In this document: in pieces, positions 33,637-42,363 of the stretch
How the letters are laid out: each line of letters begins with the position of its first letter
Numbering within the stretch: position 1 is the first letter of the stretch
DNA from: Turicibacter sp.
Lineage (GTDB): Bacteria; Bacillota_I; Bacilli_A; MOL361; Turicibacteraceae
Reading direction: 5' to 3'
NCBI GenBank assembly: GCA_009780245.1
Contig: WRAJ01000003.1
Span: 1-64,000, forward strand
Length of the DNA: 64,000 bases
Notes under the pieces: generated by a model
The model's database searches: none
What the model was told of the DNA's origin: nothing
What the model saw: the letters and a program-made list of their open reading frames with translations, nothing else
Translations under genes and position numbers: made by a program

Positions 33637-35139
33637 TTAATTTTCGACTTCGTCATTCTCGTTAAAAATTCTATCAAAGAATCTTACTAATACACCGCTG
33701 TTTTCTAACTTCTTATCCATGTAGTCGTCAACCGGCTCATCTTCTAATAAACTAATATCATCTTCCCCAAATACTTTGCTCGGCCACGCGTCTTGTTCGG
33801 GTTCAATTTGTGTCAATAAATCTTTGAGCATCGGGCTGTTGTTTTCAACTAGAAAGCCATCTTCAACAGGTTGAGCATCGTCTTCAATTAGTGAAGGGAT
33901 TCGTTCACTCAAAGTTACTTCACCTTGATCTACCTTTGCTTTTTTGATCGCTTCCTGTGCTTGTCCTGGTGCATCGAATTTAATGTTATAACTTTTTGAT
34001 CCGACAAGCAATGCAAATTCATGTGCAAAAATAGCAGCTCCTACGATTTGCGCGTATTTAGCGCTTCTTACACCTAGCATTGATGGCTTATAAATCGACA
34101 CTTCAACCGTTGGGAAATTTTGTTGTAGCAATGGCAACATATTTGGAAATTCAGCCGTTGCACCGGACAACGAATAATGATACTCTTGCTCTCGTATTCG
34201 TAATGTGTCAACAACGTATTGCTTAATTTCTTTGAAGATACGATCACACGCTACCGTGATCACTTGATTAAGCATCCCGCGCGTAATAAACGTCTTTCTT
34301 TTAATATCTTCCATGTAGATAACCTTATCAGATAGCTTTGACTGCTCTTCATTAAGTACCACCTGTCCAAAATCCACCTTTAATTCATTTGCAACCGTTT
34401 CTGATATACCAAACTCATCTGCAATGGCACGCGTGATATCTCTTCCACCCATTGGCAATGAATGCGCATGAATCACTTTACCATCGTTGACAACCGTGAT
34501 CGTCGTCATGTCATGTCCAATGTTCATGTGACAAGTCCGCAAAAACATCTCTGGTGAGCTTAAGGCAGAAAGTGCCTCAGAAATACTTCCTGTTGTAATG
34601 TCCGCAATTTTAAGCTTTGCACTTTCAACGGCATGAATCAAATTAGAAACAATGGTGATAGGAGCAAAAACACGCGTCGCCTCTAGCATCAAAACTCTAC
34701 CAGATAACCCACGTGGGTTTTGAACCAAGTGATTTTCATCAATTCTAAATAAGCGCGGGATCACATTGACAGGTAAAAGTGTCTCTGCAAAAGGTTGTTC
34801 CGATATTTGCCTAAACAAAAGGCGCATATCTTCGGCATCAATGGGCTGATTAATATCTAAATTGATGGTCGTAAAAGCAGGTTCGACAAATGTGTCAATC
34901 GGTGGTATTGCCAACATGATGTGATCCAAATTTTGATTCAAATCCTTCTCAGTAAGCTCTTTAACTTTTCTTATTTGACCCACCAATTTATCAAAATTCG
35001 TGACTTGCCCGCGATCGATTCCAATGGAAGGAACGGATTGATTGGACAGCACGTACATGCGCTCTTCACGAAAATTACAAACAAGGCATTTAATTTCAAA
35101 ACTACCGATCTCTAAACAGGCATAAATATTATTGTTTTC
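33637..35139 (-). CDS. ftsA: cell division protein FtsA
   Basis: Actin-like membrane tether of FtsZ, about 500 residues. YACLEIGSFEIKCLV is the phosphate-1 loop, and later actin motifs (MNIGHDMTTITVVNDG, YHYSLSGATAEFP) are present. After residue ~390 comes an acidic spacer, then the C-terminal amphipathic helix SGVLVRFFDRIFNEN for membrane binding. The frame is open further upstream. TTG 35139 gives an N-terminus like that of other FtsA proteins (ENNNIYACLEIGS) and has GGAGTGA upstream. GTG 35151 is the alternative. Confidence 0.92.
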   Translation of the reverse strand, partial: ENNNIYACLEIGSFEIKCLVCNFREERMYVLSNQSVPSIGIDRGQVTNFDKLVGQIRKVKELTEKDLNQNLDHIMLAIPPIDTFVEPAFTTINLDINQPIDAEDMRLLFRQISEQPFAETLLPVNVIPRLFRIDENHLVQNPRGLSGRVLMLEATRVFAPITIVSNLIHAVESAKLKIADITTGSISEALSALSSPEMFLRTCHMNIGHDMTTITVVNDGKVIHAHSLPMGGRDITRAIADEFGISETVANELKVDFGQVVLNEEQSKLSDKVIYMEDIKRKTFITRGMLNQVITVACDRIFKEIKQYVVDTLRIREQEYHYSLSGATAEFPNMLPLLQQNFPTVEVSIYKPSMLGVRSAKYAQIVGAAIFAHEFALLVGSKSYNIKFDAPGQAQEAIKKAKVDQGEVTLSERIPSLIEDDAQPVEDGFLVENNSPMLKDLLTQIEPEQDAWPSKVFGEDDISLLEDEPVDDYMDKKLENSGVLVRFFDRIFNENDEVEN

Positions 35140-35292
35140 CAAATAAATCACTCCAGTATCCTCTGGATTTAATAGCACTCAAAATAATCATTAAGTTTAT
35201 CCTAACCATTGTACTATATTTCTAGGTTAAAAGAAAGAGCATTTCTAAAATTTATAAACACTTTTTAAGTTTTTTTCCACCAATTATAAACA

Positions 35293-35341
35293 AGTTATCC
35301 ACAACTTATTCCCTCTTTATTGGGATAAGCTGTGGATAACT
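35293..35341. promoter_or_regulatory. inverted pair of DnaA boxes in a long hairpin
   Basis: TTATCCACA (35295-35303) and its reverse complement TGTGGATAA (35331-35339) are perfect DnaA boxes. They lie in 17-bp arms that match at 16 positions, with a CCC/GGG extension in the loop. The site fills the gap between divIB and ftsA, upstream of ftsA-ftsZ. Confidence 0.8.
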
Positions 35342-35343
35342 AT

Positions 35344-36108
35344 TTAATGAGGGACAAAGGGTATGCTTATTCCCCCAATATCCATGTGAAAAGTCCCCAA
35401 CTCACCTGAATCCATCGTTCGAGCTGCCAATTCGAGGTATAGGTTCAATCGTTCGGCCATTGAATGGCTACTCACGATGGCAATGTTTCCGTCGTGCATG
35501 AACAAGGAAAAGCGATGAACGTCACCGTATAGCGGGGCGTATTCAATCATCTGAATCAAACTAATAATCGTCGGGTCGATCTTCATGAGTTGTTGCACAA
35601 ATAAGGTTGGAATGCCTTCTTCGTATTCCTCGTAAGTTAAGCCCTGAATCATTAGTTCATCACAATTTGCTCGCAACCCATGCCTTTCATGAATCAAAAC
35701 ACCGTCGTCTAAGATATGATACAACTCACCCTCGATCAAGGCACAAATCGCAACGGTATACTCAACCACCTCAACACGCAATCGGTTCATCCATAAGCGA
35801 GAGACGTTGGCTTCCCTGACGATGGGATGCTGCTCAATGTCTATTCTAATTTGATTGAGGTTGATACTAAGAAATAACTCATCCGCATCTATTTCAATCA
35901 AAGAAATTAATTCCGCTCGACTAATCATATTCTCTCCCTCAAAATGAATCACACCAAGCTGGCTTAACGGACTCGCAAAATAAGCAACACCTAAAAGGAC
36001 TAGTATAATAAAAAACGAGAAAAACGCCCGTCTTAGGCGCGTTCTCGGTCTTTCTTTTAGTACAAGTTCTTCCTCTGGATTAGTCGAAATATTTTTGTTC
36101 TTCTTCAT
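35344..36108 (-). CDS. divIB: cell division protein DivIB/FtsQ
   Basis: A 254-residue bitopic protein. Basic cytoplasmic residues 1-27 precede one TM segment (RAFFSFFIILVLLGVAYFA) and a POTRA domain beginning GVIHFEGENMISRAELISLIEI. The beta domain contains LYHILDDGVLIHERHG, equivalent to the YLDxDGVVL motif. GAGG stands 8 bases before ATG. With murG and murB upstream and ftsA-ftsZ downstream, it belongs to the divisome cluster. The ylxW/ylxX genes usual in Bacillus are absent. Confidence 0.92.
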   Translation of the reverse strand: MKKNKNISTNPEEELVLKERPRTRLRRAFFSFFIILVLLGVAYFASPLSQLGVIHFEGENMISRAELISLIEIDADELFLSINLNQIRIDIEQHPIVREANVSRLWMNRLRVEVVEYTVAICALIEGELYHILDDGVLIHERHGLRANCDELMIQGLTYEEYEEGIPTLFVQQLMKIDPTIISLIQMIEYAPLYGDVHRFSLFMHDGNIAIVSSHSMAERLNLYLELAARTMDSGELGTFHMDIGGISIPFVPH

Positions 36109-36135
36109 CGCTCCAACCTCAAATCTAGTACAAAG

Positions 36136-37053
36136 TTAGTTTTCGTTCCAATTAAAAAATTCAACTTCTTGATGCATATCAAGTCCACATTTCTTTTTTA
36201 CCTCGTGCCTCACATGGTGCATGACATCTGCAATGTCTTGCGCCGTTGCTTTATTAGCATTAATGATGAAATTCGTGTGCTTCTCTGATACCATGGCGCC
36301 ACCAACGGTAAAACCACGTAATCCCGAATCTGCGACAAGCTGCCAAGCCGCATGACCATCTGGGTTTCTAAAGCTACTTCCTGCTGATGGATACTCCAAG
36401 GGTTGCGCGTGCACCCTTTTTTCTTTTCGTGATCGGATCAAGCTTAGTATTTCGTCTTTGTCACCTGGCGTGAGTTGCAAAACCGCCTCAATGACTAACC
36501 AATCGGGATGTTTTTGGAAAATAGATGTGCGGTAAGAGAGTTCCAACTCATCAACGCACAATTTTTTCACCCGACCAGTGCTATCTAAAACAAGGACTTC
36601 GACTAAAACGTCTTTCATTTCTCTTAAATAAGCCCCGGCATTCATAAACACCGCACCACCGATGGTGCCAGGAATTCCTGACAAAAACTCCAGTCCCGAC
36701 AAGCCTAATTTTGCCACATTACGTGCCAGTTTTACATCCGATACCCCTGCACCGACGGTTACCCTAGTGCCTTCAACAATGGTATAATTCAATCCTTTGT
36801 CTGTTTTGATAACAACGCCTGCAAAGACTTCGTCAGAGCAAAGCAAGTTCGAGCCTTTTCCTAATATTTTAAACGTGATGCCCAGTTTTTTCGCCAGATC
36901 AATGGACTCAATAATGGCAAAACGATCATTTGGTTGCACTAAAATTCGCGCCGGACCTCCAACACGTAACGTTGTGTGCTTAGCAAGTGGCTCGTTTTCA
37001 ACCAAAATGCCAAGCTCTTTCTCACGAAATTCCGCGATATACTGTTCAAACAT
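36136..37053 (-). CDS. murB: UDP-N-acetylenolpyruvoylglucosamine reductase
   Basis: A 305-residue flavoenzyme that reduces UDP-GlcNAc-enolpyruvate to UDP-MurNAc for peptidoglycan. FAD-binding motifs include NTTLRVGGP-like HTTLRVGGPARILV and GIPGTIGGAVFMNAGAY; the active-site Ser is in PSAGSSFRNP and the proton-relay Glu near EVEFFNW. It is the type IIb short form typical of Bacillota. GGGTGA is 5 bases before ATG 37053, overlapping the murG stop region; GTG 37062 is less likely. Confidence 0.95.
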   Translation of the reverse strand: MFEQYIAEFREKELGILVENEPLAKHTTLRVGGPARILVQPNDRFAIIESIDLAKKLGITFKILGKGSNLLCSDEVFAGVVIKTDKGLNYTIVEGTRVTVGAGVSDVKLARNVAKLGLSGLEFLSGIPGTIGGAVFMNAGAYLREMKDVLVEVLVLDSTGRVKKLCVDELELSYRTSIFQKHPDWLVIEAVLQLTPGDKDEILSLIRSRKEKRVHAQPLEYPSAGSSFRNPDGHAAWQLVADSGLRGFTVGGAMVSEKHTNFIINANKATAQDIADVMHHVRHEVKKKCGLDMHQEVEFFNWNEN

Positions 37054-37058
37054 CTTAA

Positions 37059-38147
37059 TCACCCAATTAATTCTTCTATTACACTTAAAATGCGTGCATC
37101 TGCATCTGGAATGCCAAGCTTTTTTGTCTCATTTCGCATCGCTTCCAAAACTTCCTGATCATTTAACAAACGTGTGATCTCGTCGTATAAAACCTCACCC
37201 GTTAAATCCCTTTCTAAAAGTAGCGTTCCACCACCGTGATCCGTCACACTACGCGCATTGAATTCTTGATGATTCTCTGCGACATACGGTGAGGGAATCA
37301 AAATACTTGCCACACCTAAAGCCGTGATTTCTGACAAAAACGTCGCTCCCGATCGCCCGACAAACAGGTCAATGCTCACTAAGAACTTTGGCATGTCTGC
37401 GATGAACGGTAAAATTTTTACATTTTTAAGCGTCTTTGCCTGATCAATTTCACTAACGACCCTTTCGTGATGCACTTCCCCTGTAACAAAGACCACTTCA
37501 AAATTAGCCGCTTCGTATTGCTTCACCATTGAAATAAAGGCATCGTTAATCGGTTTGGCTCCGCGACTACCACCGCTAATGAGAACAGTTTGTTTATGCG
37601 GATTTAATCCTAAAGCCGGTTTCCCGATTTTAAGTGTCGTTGCCACCTCAGATGCACGTGGATTTCCGGTTAACACTACTTTGTCTGCTGCAAAATACTT
37701 GCGAGCCTCTTCAAAACAAATCAAAATGTTATCGACATAACGAGCCAAAAACTTGTTTGTCACACCCGGCAAGCTATTTTGTTCGTGAACGACCGTTTTG
37801 ATCTTAAGCTTTGCAGCAGCATACATCACCGGCGCACACACATAGCCGCCTGTTCCAATGACAATGTCGGGCTGGAATTCTTTCAAGTATTTTTTTGCAG
37901 CCCTAATCGACGTCACAAATCGGTACAACGTTTTGAAGTTTTCCACAGATAAACTTCTTCTCAAACCCGAAATTCTGATCGACTTAAAATCCACACCGGC
38001 ATCTGGGACAATTTTTGCTTCTAACCCGTCTGGCGTTCCCACGTATAAAAACACAGCCTGCGGATATTTCTCTTGAATGATTTTCTTTATCGACAATGCG
38101 GGGTAAATATGCCCACCTGTTCCGCCACCTGTTAATAGTACACGCAT
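37059..38147 (-). CDS. murG: UDP-GlcNAc:lipid-linked MurNAc-pentapeptide transferase
   Basis: A 362-residue GT-B glycosyltransferase that converts lipid I to lipid II on the inner face of the membrane. VLLTGGGTGGHIYPAL is the first glycine loop, GTGGYVCAPVM the second, and VLISGGSRGAKPIND the hinge. FVGRSGATFLSEITALGVASILIPSP forms the UDP-GlcNAc site. It is followed by overlapping murB and diverges from the spoVE/ftsW gene. ATG 38147 is chosen over GTG 38150. Confidence 0.96.
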   Translation of the reverse strand: MRVLLTGGGTGGHIYPALSIKKIIQEKYPQAVFLYVGTPDGLEAKIVPDAGVDFKSIRISGLRRSLSVENFKTLYRFVTSIRAAKKYLKEFQPDIVIGTGGYVCAPVMYAAAKLKIKTVVHEQNSLPGVTNKFLARYVDNILICFEEARKYFAADKVVLTGNPRASEVATTLKIGKPALGLNPHKQTVLISGGSRGAKPINDAFISMVKQYEAANFEVVFVTGEVHHERVVSEIDQAKTLKNVKILPFIADMPKFLVSIDLFVGRSGATFLSEITALGVASILIPSPYVAENHQEFNARSVTDHGGGTLLLERDLTGEVLYDEITRLLNDQEVLEAMRNETKKLGIPDADARILSVIEELIG

Positions 38148-38286
38148 CACGCATCACCCAACCTTTCAGAAACGCTCAAGCATAGCATGACGGCTTTTTT
38201 CAGCCAATCTACACCTAACCTTCCTATTATATCACATTACACACTCAATAAATAGACCTAATTTTTGATATTCTAAAACCGTCGTC

Positions 38287-38305
38287 TGTTTCATACAATG
38301 AAACA
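38287..38305 (+). promoter_or_regulatory. palindrome containing a sigma-E-like -10 (CATACAAT)
   Basis: TGTTTCAT-ACA-ATGAAACA is a perfect 8-bp dyad upstream of the spoVE-cwlD pair. It contains CATACAAT (38292-38299), identical to the Bacillus sigma-E -10 consensus. The only -35-like sequence (GATATT at 38267) is several bases too far away, so the assignment is tentative. Confidence 0.35.
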
Positions 38306-38349
38306 ATGCGATTGCTAATAAAATTGCTAACGAAAAGGAGTCCATGCTA

Positions 38350-39468
38350 ATGAAAAAACAACTGCCACCGATTGATTATTTAATCCTGTTTCTAACCTTA
38401 GCACTCACGATTATTGGACTAGTCTTCGTCCTTTCGTCATCCTTTGTCTGGGCAAATCACCGCTTCAACGATCCTTTTTACTTCTTTAAACGGCAATTAC
38501 TTTTTGCTAACATCGGCATCATTGGCATGATCGTCGTTTCCAAAATCGACTACCGGTACTATAAAAAATATGCGACACCTTTTTTAATCATTAGCTTTAT
38601 TTTGCTCGTGCTTGTCCTCGTCCCCGGCATCGGTCTTGTCCGAGGTGGCGCTCAAAGCTGGATTGGAATTGGCGCCTTTTCCTTGCAACCGTCCGAGTTT
38701 ATGAAGCTTTCCTTAATCATATTTTTAGCAAGATTTATGGCTAACAACCCCGAGAATGCGAAGACGTTTAAGCAAGGGGTGCTGCCGATGATGGCGATTG
38801 TCTTGGTCGTCTTTGGTGTCATCATGTTGCAACCTGATTTCGGTACAGGCATGGTCATTGTCGCCGCTGGCATTCTGATGTTATTCTTATGCGGCGTCCC
38901 CGTCAAATATTTCCTTTCTTTCGCAGCAGCAGGTGTTCTAGGAATTGCGGCTCTGATCGCCTCAGCACCGTATCGCCTGGCACGCATCACCGCTTACCTC
39001 GACCCACTAGCCGAGCCACTCGGTTCCGGTTTCCAAATTTTACAGTCGTTATATGCCATTACCCCAGCAGGCTTACTCGGTCACGGTATCGGCAATAGCA
39101 TCCAAAAGAACTTCTACTTGCCCGAGCCGCAAACGGATTTTATTTTTGCCATCATCACAGAAGAAATCGGCTTTATCGGTGCCGTGTTTGTTCTTCTATT
39201 ATTTATATGCTTTTTCCTACGACTTGCACACATCGCACTCAAAATTAACGACCTTTTCGCAAAATACGTGGTGCTCGGGATCATGTCGATGCTTTGTGTG
39301 CAAGTCATGATCAACGTCGGTGTCGTCATCGGATTGTTACCGGTTACAGGGATCACACTACCGTTTATGAGCTACGGAGGTTCTTCTTTAACGATTACCC
39401 TGTTATCAATCGGTGTTATTTTAAATATTAGTCGTTATAGCGAAGAAAGCAGTGAAAAAATACTTTAA
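38350..39468 (+). CDS. SEDS peptidoglycan polymerase, FtsW/SpoVE type
   Basis: A 372-residue protein with ten membrane segments. SEDS hallmarks are present: KRQLLFANIGIIGM, the GLVRGGAQSWIGIGAFSLQPSEFMKL loop (with the key Glu), LLQPDFGTGMV-like MLQPDFGTGMV with the catalytic Asp, and GVVIGLLPVTGITLPFMSYGGSS. The length equals SpoVE, and the next gene is cwlD, pointing to spore cortex synthesis. Vegetative FtsW remains possible, since SpoVE and FtsW are paralogues. AAAAGGAG lies 9 bases before ATG 38350. Confidence 0.85.
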   Translation: MKKQLPPIDYLILFLTLALTIIGLVFVLSSSFVWANHRFNDPFYFFKRQLLFANIGIIGMIVVSKIDYRYYKKYATPFLIISFILLVLVLVPGIGLVRGGAQSWIGIGAFSLQPSEFMKLSLIIFLARFMANNPENAKTFKQGVLPMMAIVLVVFGVIMLQPDFGTGMVIVAAGILMLFLCGVPVKYFLSFAAAGVLGIAALIASAPYRLARITAYLDPLAEPLGSGFQILQSLYAITPAGLLGHGIGNSIQKNFYLPEPQTDFIFAIITEEIGFIGAVFVLLLFICFFLRLAHIALKINDLFAKYVVLGIMSMLCVQVMINVGVVIGLLPVTGITLPFMSYGGSSLTITLLSIGVILNISRYSEESSEKIL

Positions 39469-39483
39469 AGGACGGGATGGAAC

Positions 39484-40197
39484 ATGAAAAAAGTCATCAT
39501 AAGTACCGTGTTGTTTCTTGGGATTGTTCTCGTTGCAATCCCGCTCATTCGAGCTAATATTTCTTGGCAACGACCGGTTGAGATTTATTACGACGTGACG
39601 ATTATTTTGGATGCTGGACACGGCGGGAAAGACCGCGGCGCTTCGAGTAAAGACGGCTTGTCGGAGCGTGATTTAGTCTTTAACGTCACGACCATGGTTG
39701 AGGAACAGCTCCGCTTACAAGGTTTTAATGTCATTCTGACGCGAGTGGGTGAGAGTGATTTGGCTAGTCCCAACGCCTCTAATCGAAAAAGAGAAGACTT
39801 GGCCGCACGGGTTAACATCATCAATACCACTGAAAATGCGATCGCCGTTTCGATTCACGCCAACTCAATTCCCGATACTCGGTGGCACGGTGCACAGGTG
39901 TTTTACGATGCGAGCTCGCTGGAAAACAAGGAATTAGCGACTTATATTATGGACGGTTTGCGCAATAACATCTACGGCTTGGATCGACAGCAACGACCGA
40001 TTTCCAATATTTATATTTTACGCAACTCGGAAATTCCGATGGCGTTGGTGGAAATTGGCTTTTTGTCCAACCCGGATGAAGCCAGGATGTTATCGGATGA
40101 GGAGTATCAGCGCTTGATCGCTTATGCGATTTTTGAAGGCATTTTGGCTTATGTTGAAAGCACAGAAATGCCAGAACCGGTTGAATTGCCGCAATAA
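39484..40197 (+). CDS. cwlD: N-acetylmuramoyl-L-alanine amidase CwlD
   Basis: A 237-residue amidase_3 protein, the same length as Bacillus CwlD. An N-terminal membrane anchor or signal (VIISTVLFLGIVLVAIPLI) precedes the zinc amidase domain: ILDAGHGGKDRGA, the Glu in LSERDLV, AVSIHANSIPD, and VEIGFLSNPDEA. CwlD cleaves side chains during spore cortex synthesis, a step towards muramic delta-lactam needed for germination. It follows the SEDS gene by 15 bases, presumably as an operon. Confidence 0.88.
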   Translation: MKKVIISTVLFLGIVLVAIPLIRANISWQRPVEIYYDVTIILDAGHGGKDRGASSKDGLSERDLVFNVTTMVEEQLRLQGFNVILTRVGESDLASPNASNRKREDLAARVNIINTTENAIAVSIHANSIPDTRWHGAQVFYDASSLENKELATYIMDGLRNNIYGLDRQQRPISNIYILRNSEIPMALVEIGFLSNPDEARMLSDEEYQRLIAYAIFEGILAYVESTEMPEPVELPQ

Positions 40198-40222
40198 AAA
40201 AGCCTAGCTTTAACTAGACTTT
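40195..40222. terminator. bidirectional terminator between cwlD and the sugar kinase gene
   Basis: AAAAAAGCCTAG and CTAGACTTT form a stem with a 6-base loop. On the minus strand the T run is strong, so it mainly serves the kinase gene. Confidence 0.8.
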
Positions 40223-40234
40223 CATCGTTTAAAC

Positions 40235-41176
40235 TTAGGTACGAGCTTCCAGATAATCTTGAAGCTCTTTTCGCGTTGGTAACGCCTCGTTATCACTGAC
40301 GTGCTGAATCTGCATCGAGCCAATCGCATTTCCGCGCACCACGGCATCTGTCAGCGACAACCCCTCAACGAGTCCACTCACAACGCCCGTTGCAAAACCG
40401 TCTCCCGCACCGACCGTATCAATGATTGTATCAACCTTAAATCCCGGAATGCTCTGTGACTGATCGCCGTCTCTCACGTATGCACCGTCTGAGCCCAGTT
40501 TGACTACCACCTGCTTCACCCCAAGGGCTTGGTAAAAATCGGCAATCTTTTCTGGCGTGTCAAATCCGGTTAAGATCAAACCTTCTTCTAAGCCTGGTAG
40601 CACAATATCAGCCAGTTGTGACAAATCATTAATCCATTTCATCATGAGTTCATCATCGCCCCACAACGTCGGGCGCAAATTCGGATCAAAGCTTAACGGT
40701 ATTCCCGCTTCACGTCCCCGCGCCATCAAGCGCTTCGTTGCCTGGCGAGCAGTTTCAGAAATCGCCGGTAGGACACCGGTCACGTGAATCCAGTCAAGTC
40801 CGGTCAGATCAACCTTCTCGATCATTTCAGGTGTAATATGGGTTGCCGCTGAGCCCTTTGTATAAAACGCAATCGGCGGATCGCCTTCTAGCACTTTCCC
40901 TTTTAGCATCGAGCCCGTTAAATACGCGTCATCAAAAACGATCAGCTTCGTGTCGATGCCTTCTTGTTCCAATGTGTTTTTCGTGTAATAACCAAACGGG
41001 TCATGACCAAGACGCGTGATAAAATCCACATCATGGCCCAGGCGCGCTAACCCGAAGCAAACGTTCACCTCAGCACCCGCTAATTTCCGCGTAAATCTTT
41101 CAACTTCTTCTAATGGTCCCACCGTTTCTGCGATCAGTAAAGCAATTGGCTCACCGATTAATAATACTTTCGCCAT
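40235..41176 (-). CDS. kdgK: PfkB-family sugar kinase, 2-keto-3-deoxygluconate kinase type
   Basis: A 313-residue ribokinase-fold kinase. AGAEVNVCFGLARLGHDVDFITRLG is the PfkB signature 1, and DTVGAGDGFATGVVSGLVEG is signature 2 with the catalytic Asp. The N-terminal layout MAKVLLIGEPIALLI and SFDPNLRPTLW resemble KDG kinases. TAGGAGG lies 9 bases before ATG 41176; the frame is open further upstream but lacks a better start. It ends the carbohydrate locus and would supply the kinase step of uronate breakdown. Confidence 0.8.
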   Translation of the reverse strand: MAKVLLIGEPIALLIAETVGPLEEVERFTRKLAGAEVNVCFGLARLGHDVDFITRLGHDPFGYYTKNTLEQEGIDTKLIVFDDAYLTGSMLKGKVLEGDPPIAFYTKGSAATHITPEMIEKVDLTGLDWIHVTGVLPAISETARQATKRLMARGREAGIPLSFDPNLRPTLWGDDELMMKWINDLSQLADIVLPGLEEGLILTGFDTPEKIADFYQALGVKQVVVKLGSDGAYVRDGDQSQSIPGFKVDTIIDTVGAGDGFATGVVSGLVEGLSLTDAVVRGNAIGSMQIQHVSDNEALPTRKELQDYLEART

Positions 41177-41192
41177 GAAAAAACCTCCTATA

Positions 41193-41403
41193 CTAATCCT
41201 TTGTAAATGGGCAATTGCGAAATAAGTGATTAAGCCAGTGAATTGCACCCTTAATGCATCACATGCAGGTGAAAGGGTGCAGGTGTGCACCTTAATGTGC
41301 CCTTACATTGCAAAAGGGTGCAACGCTGCACCTTAAGGGCTCCTATGCAAGCAAAAAGGTGCAGGCACAAATCTTTCGCAATTGCCTAATCCTTTGTAAA
41401 TGG
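41193..41403. mobile_element. MITE-like element with 13-bp terminal inverted repeats and 18-bp direct repeats
   Basis: GGCAATTGCGAAA (41210-41222) and TTTCGCAATTGCC (41374-41386) are perfect inverted termini. They are flanked by an 18-bp perfect direct repeat, CTAATCCTTTGTAAATGG, at 41193-41210 and 41386-41403. The right copy is the end of the aldo/keto reductase gene. The interior has no ORF but carries two hairpins, GGTGCA-N4-TGCACC at 41276-41291 and 41317-41332, and further TGCACC/TTAAGG repeats. This is the structure of a non-autonomous insertion with target duplication, though 18 bp is long for a duplication. Confidence 0.8.
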
Positions 41404-42363
41404 TAGTGTAATGATGTCTAACTTCGCTAAGGTTTCTTCATCTAAATCCCAAGAACAACTTTCAATGTTTTTCTCTAATTGCTCCACACTGCTCGCACCG
41501 CTAATGATCGACGTCACCGCTGGGTTTTGGCGTAACCAGTTGAGCGCTACCTGAGACATCGGGCGACCAATTTCGTCCGCCACTTTCTTGATCTCATCCG
41601 CTGCATCTAAATACTTATCAATCGCATCGCCAGCAAATTTTGGATTAGCGTTTCGAATGTCATCTTTACTAAAATATTTCCCACTTGAGAACCTTCCTGT
41701 TAACAACCCTTGGAACAATGGGCTATACGGTAAGAACACTTGCCCCCATTTCAACACATTCGGCACAACTTCATCCTCACAAGCATATTCAAGCGGAATC
41801 CCGTGGTAAGTAGACGTGTTACGCTCTAACATGTTATACAACGATTGTTGACATTCTACGTCTGTGTAGGTCATCATTTTAGCAACGTCTTCTTGAGAAA
41901 AGTTAGACAAACCAACGTATTTAATTTTACCAGCTTTACGCATCATATTCAATGCCTCAGCTGTTTCTTCAAGCGGCACATTTGGATCTGGCCAATGCAT
42001 TTGGTAGATGTCAATGTGATCCACTTGTAAGCGCAGTAAACTATCGTCAATTTCTTTTAGCAGGCTTTCTTTTGAAAGGTCGTTTCTAGTCACACGATTC
42101 TCATCCCAAAGCAAGCCACCTTTACTTGCAATGATGGCTTTATCACGCTTTCCTTTTAAGGCTTTTCCGAGAATTCTTTCACTTTGATTCCATCCGTAAA
42201 CCGGTGCCACATCAAACAAATTGATGCCGCCATCTAACGCCGCGTGGACAATATCAATGTATTTTTGCTCATCAAAGCCGTCCCAATCGCCACCAAAATT
42301 CCAACATCCAAGACCGACTGCCGATATTTCCTCTTTCACTTTACTTACTTTTTTATAAATCAT
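41386..42363 (-). CDS. aldo/keto reductase
   Basis: A 325-residue (beta/alpha)8 NADPH-dependent reductase of the AKR superfamily. The catalytic set is visible: Asp and Tyr in NLFDVAPVYGWNQSE, Lys in AIIASKGG and His in IDIYQMHWPDP. C-terminal cofactor binding is in TSIISGASSVEQLEKN. Its start overlaps the permease stop by one base (TAATG), so it belongs to the sugar-importer operon. Substrate is probably the imported sugar or a derivative. The last codons form part of the direct repeat flanking the MITE-like element. Confidence 0.85.
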   Translation of the reverse strand: MIYKKVSKVKEEISAVGLGCWNFGGDWDGFDEQKYIDIVHAALDGGINLFDVAPVYGWNQSERILGKALKGKRDKAIIASKGGLLWDENRVTRNDLSKESLLKEIDDSLLRLQVDHIDIYQMHWPDPNVPLEETAEALNMMRKAGKIKYVGLSNFSQEDVAKMMTYTDVECQQSLYNMLERNTSTYHGIPLEYACEDEVVPNVLKWGQVFLPYSPLFQGLLTGRFSSGKYFSKDDIRNANPKFAGDAIDKYLDAADEIKKVADEIGRPMSQVALNWLRQNPAVTSIISGASSVEQLEKNIESCSWDLDEETLAKLDIITLPFTKD

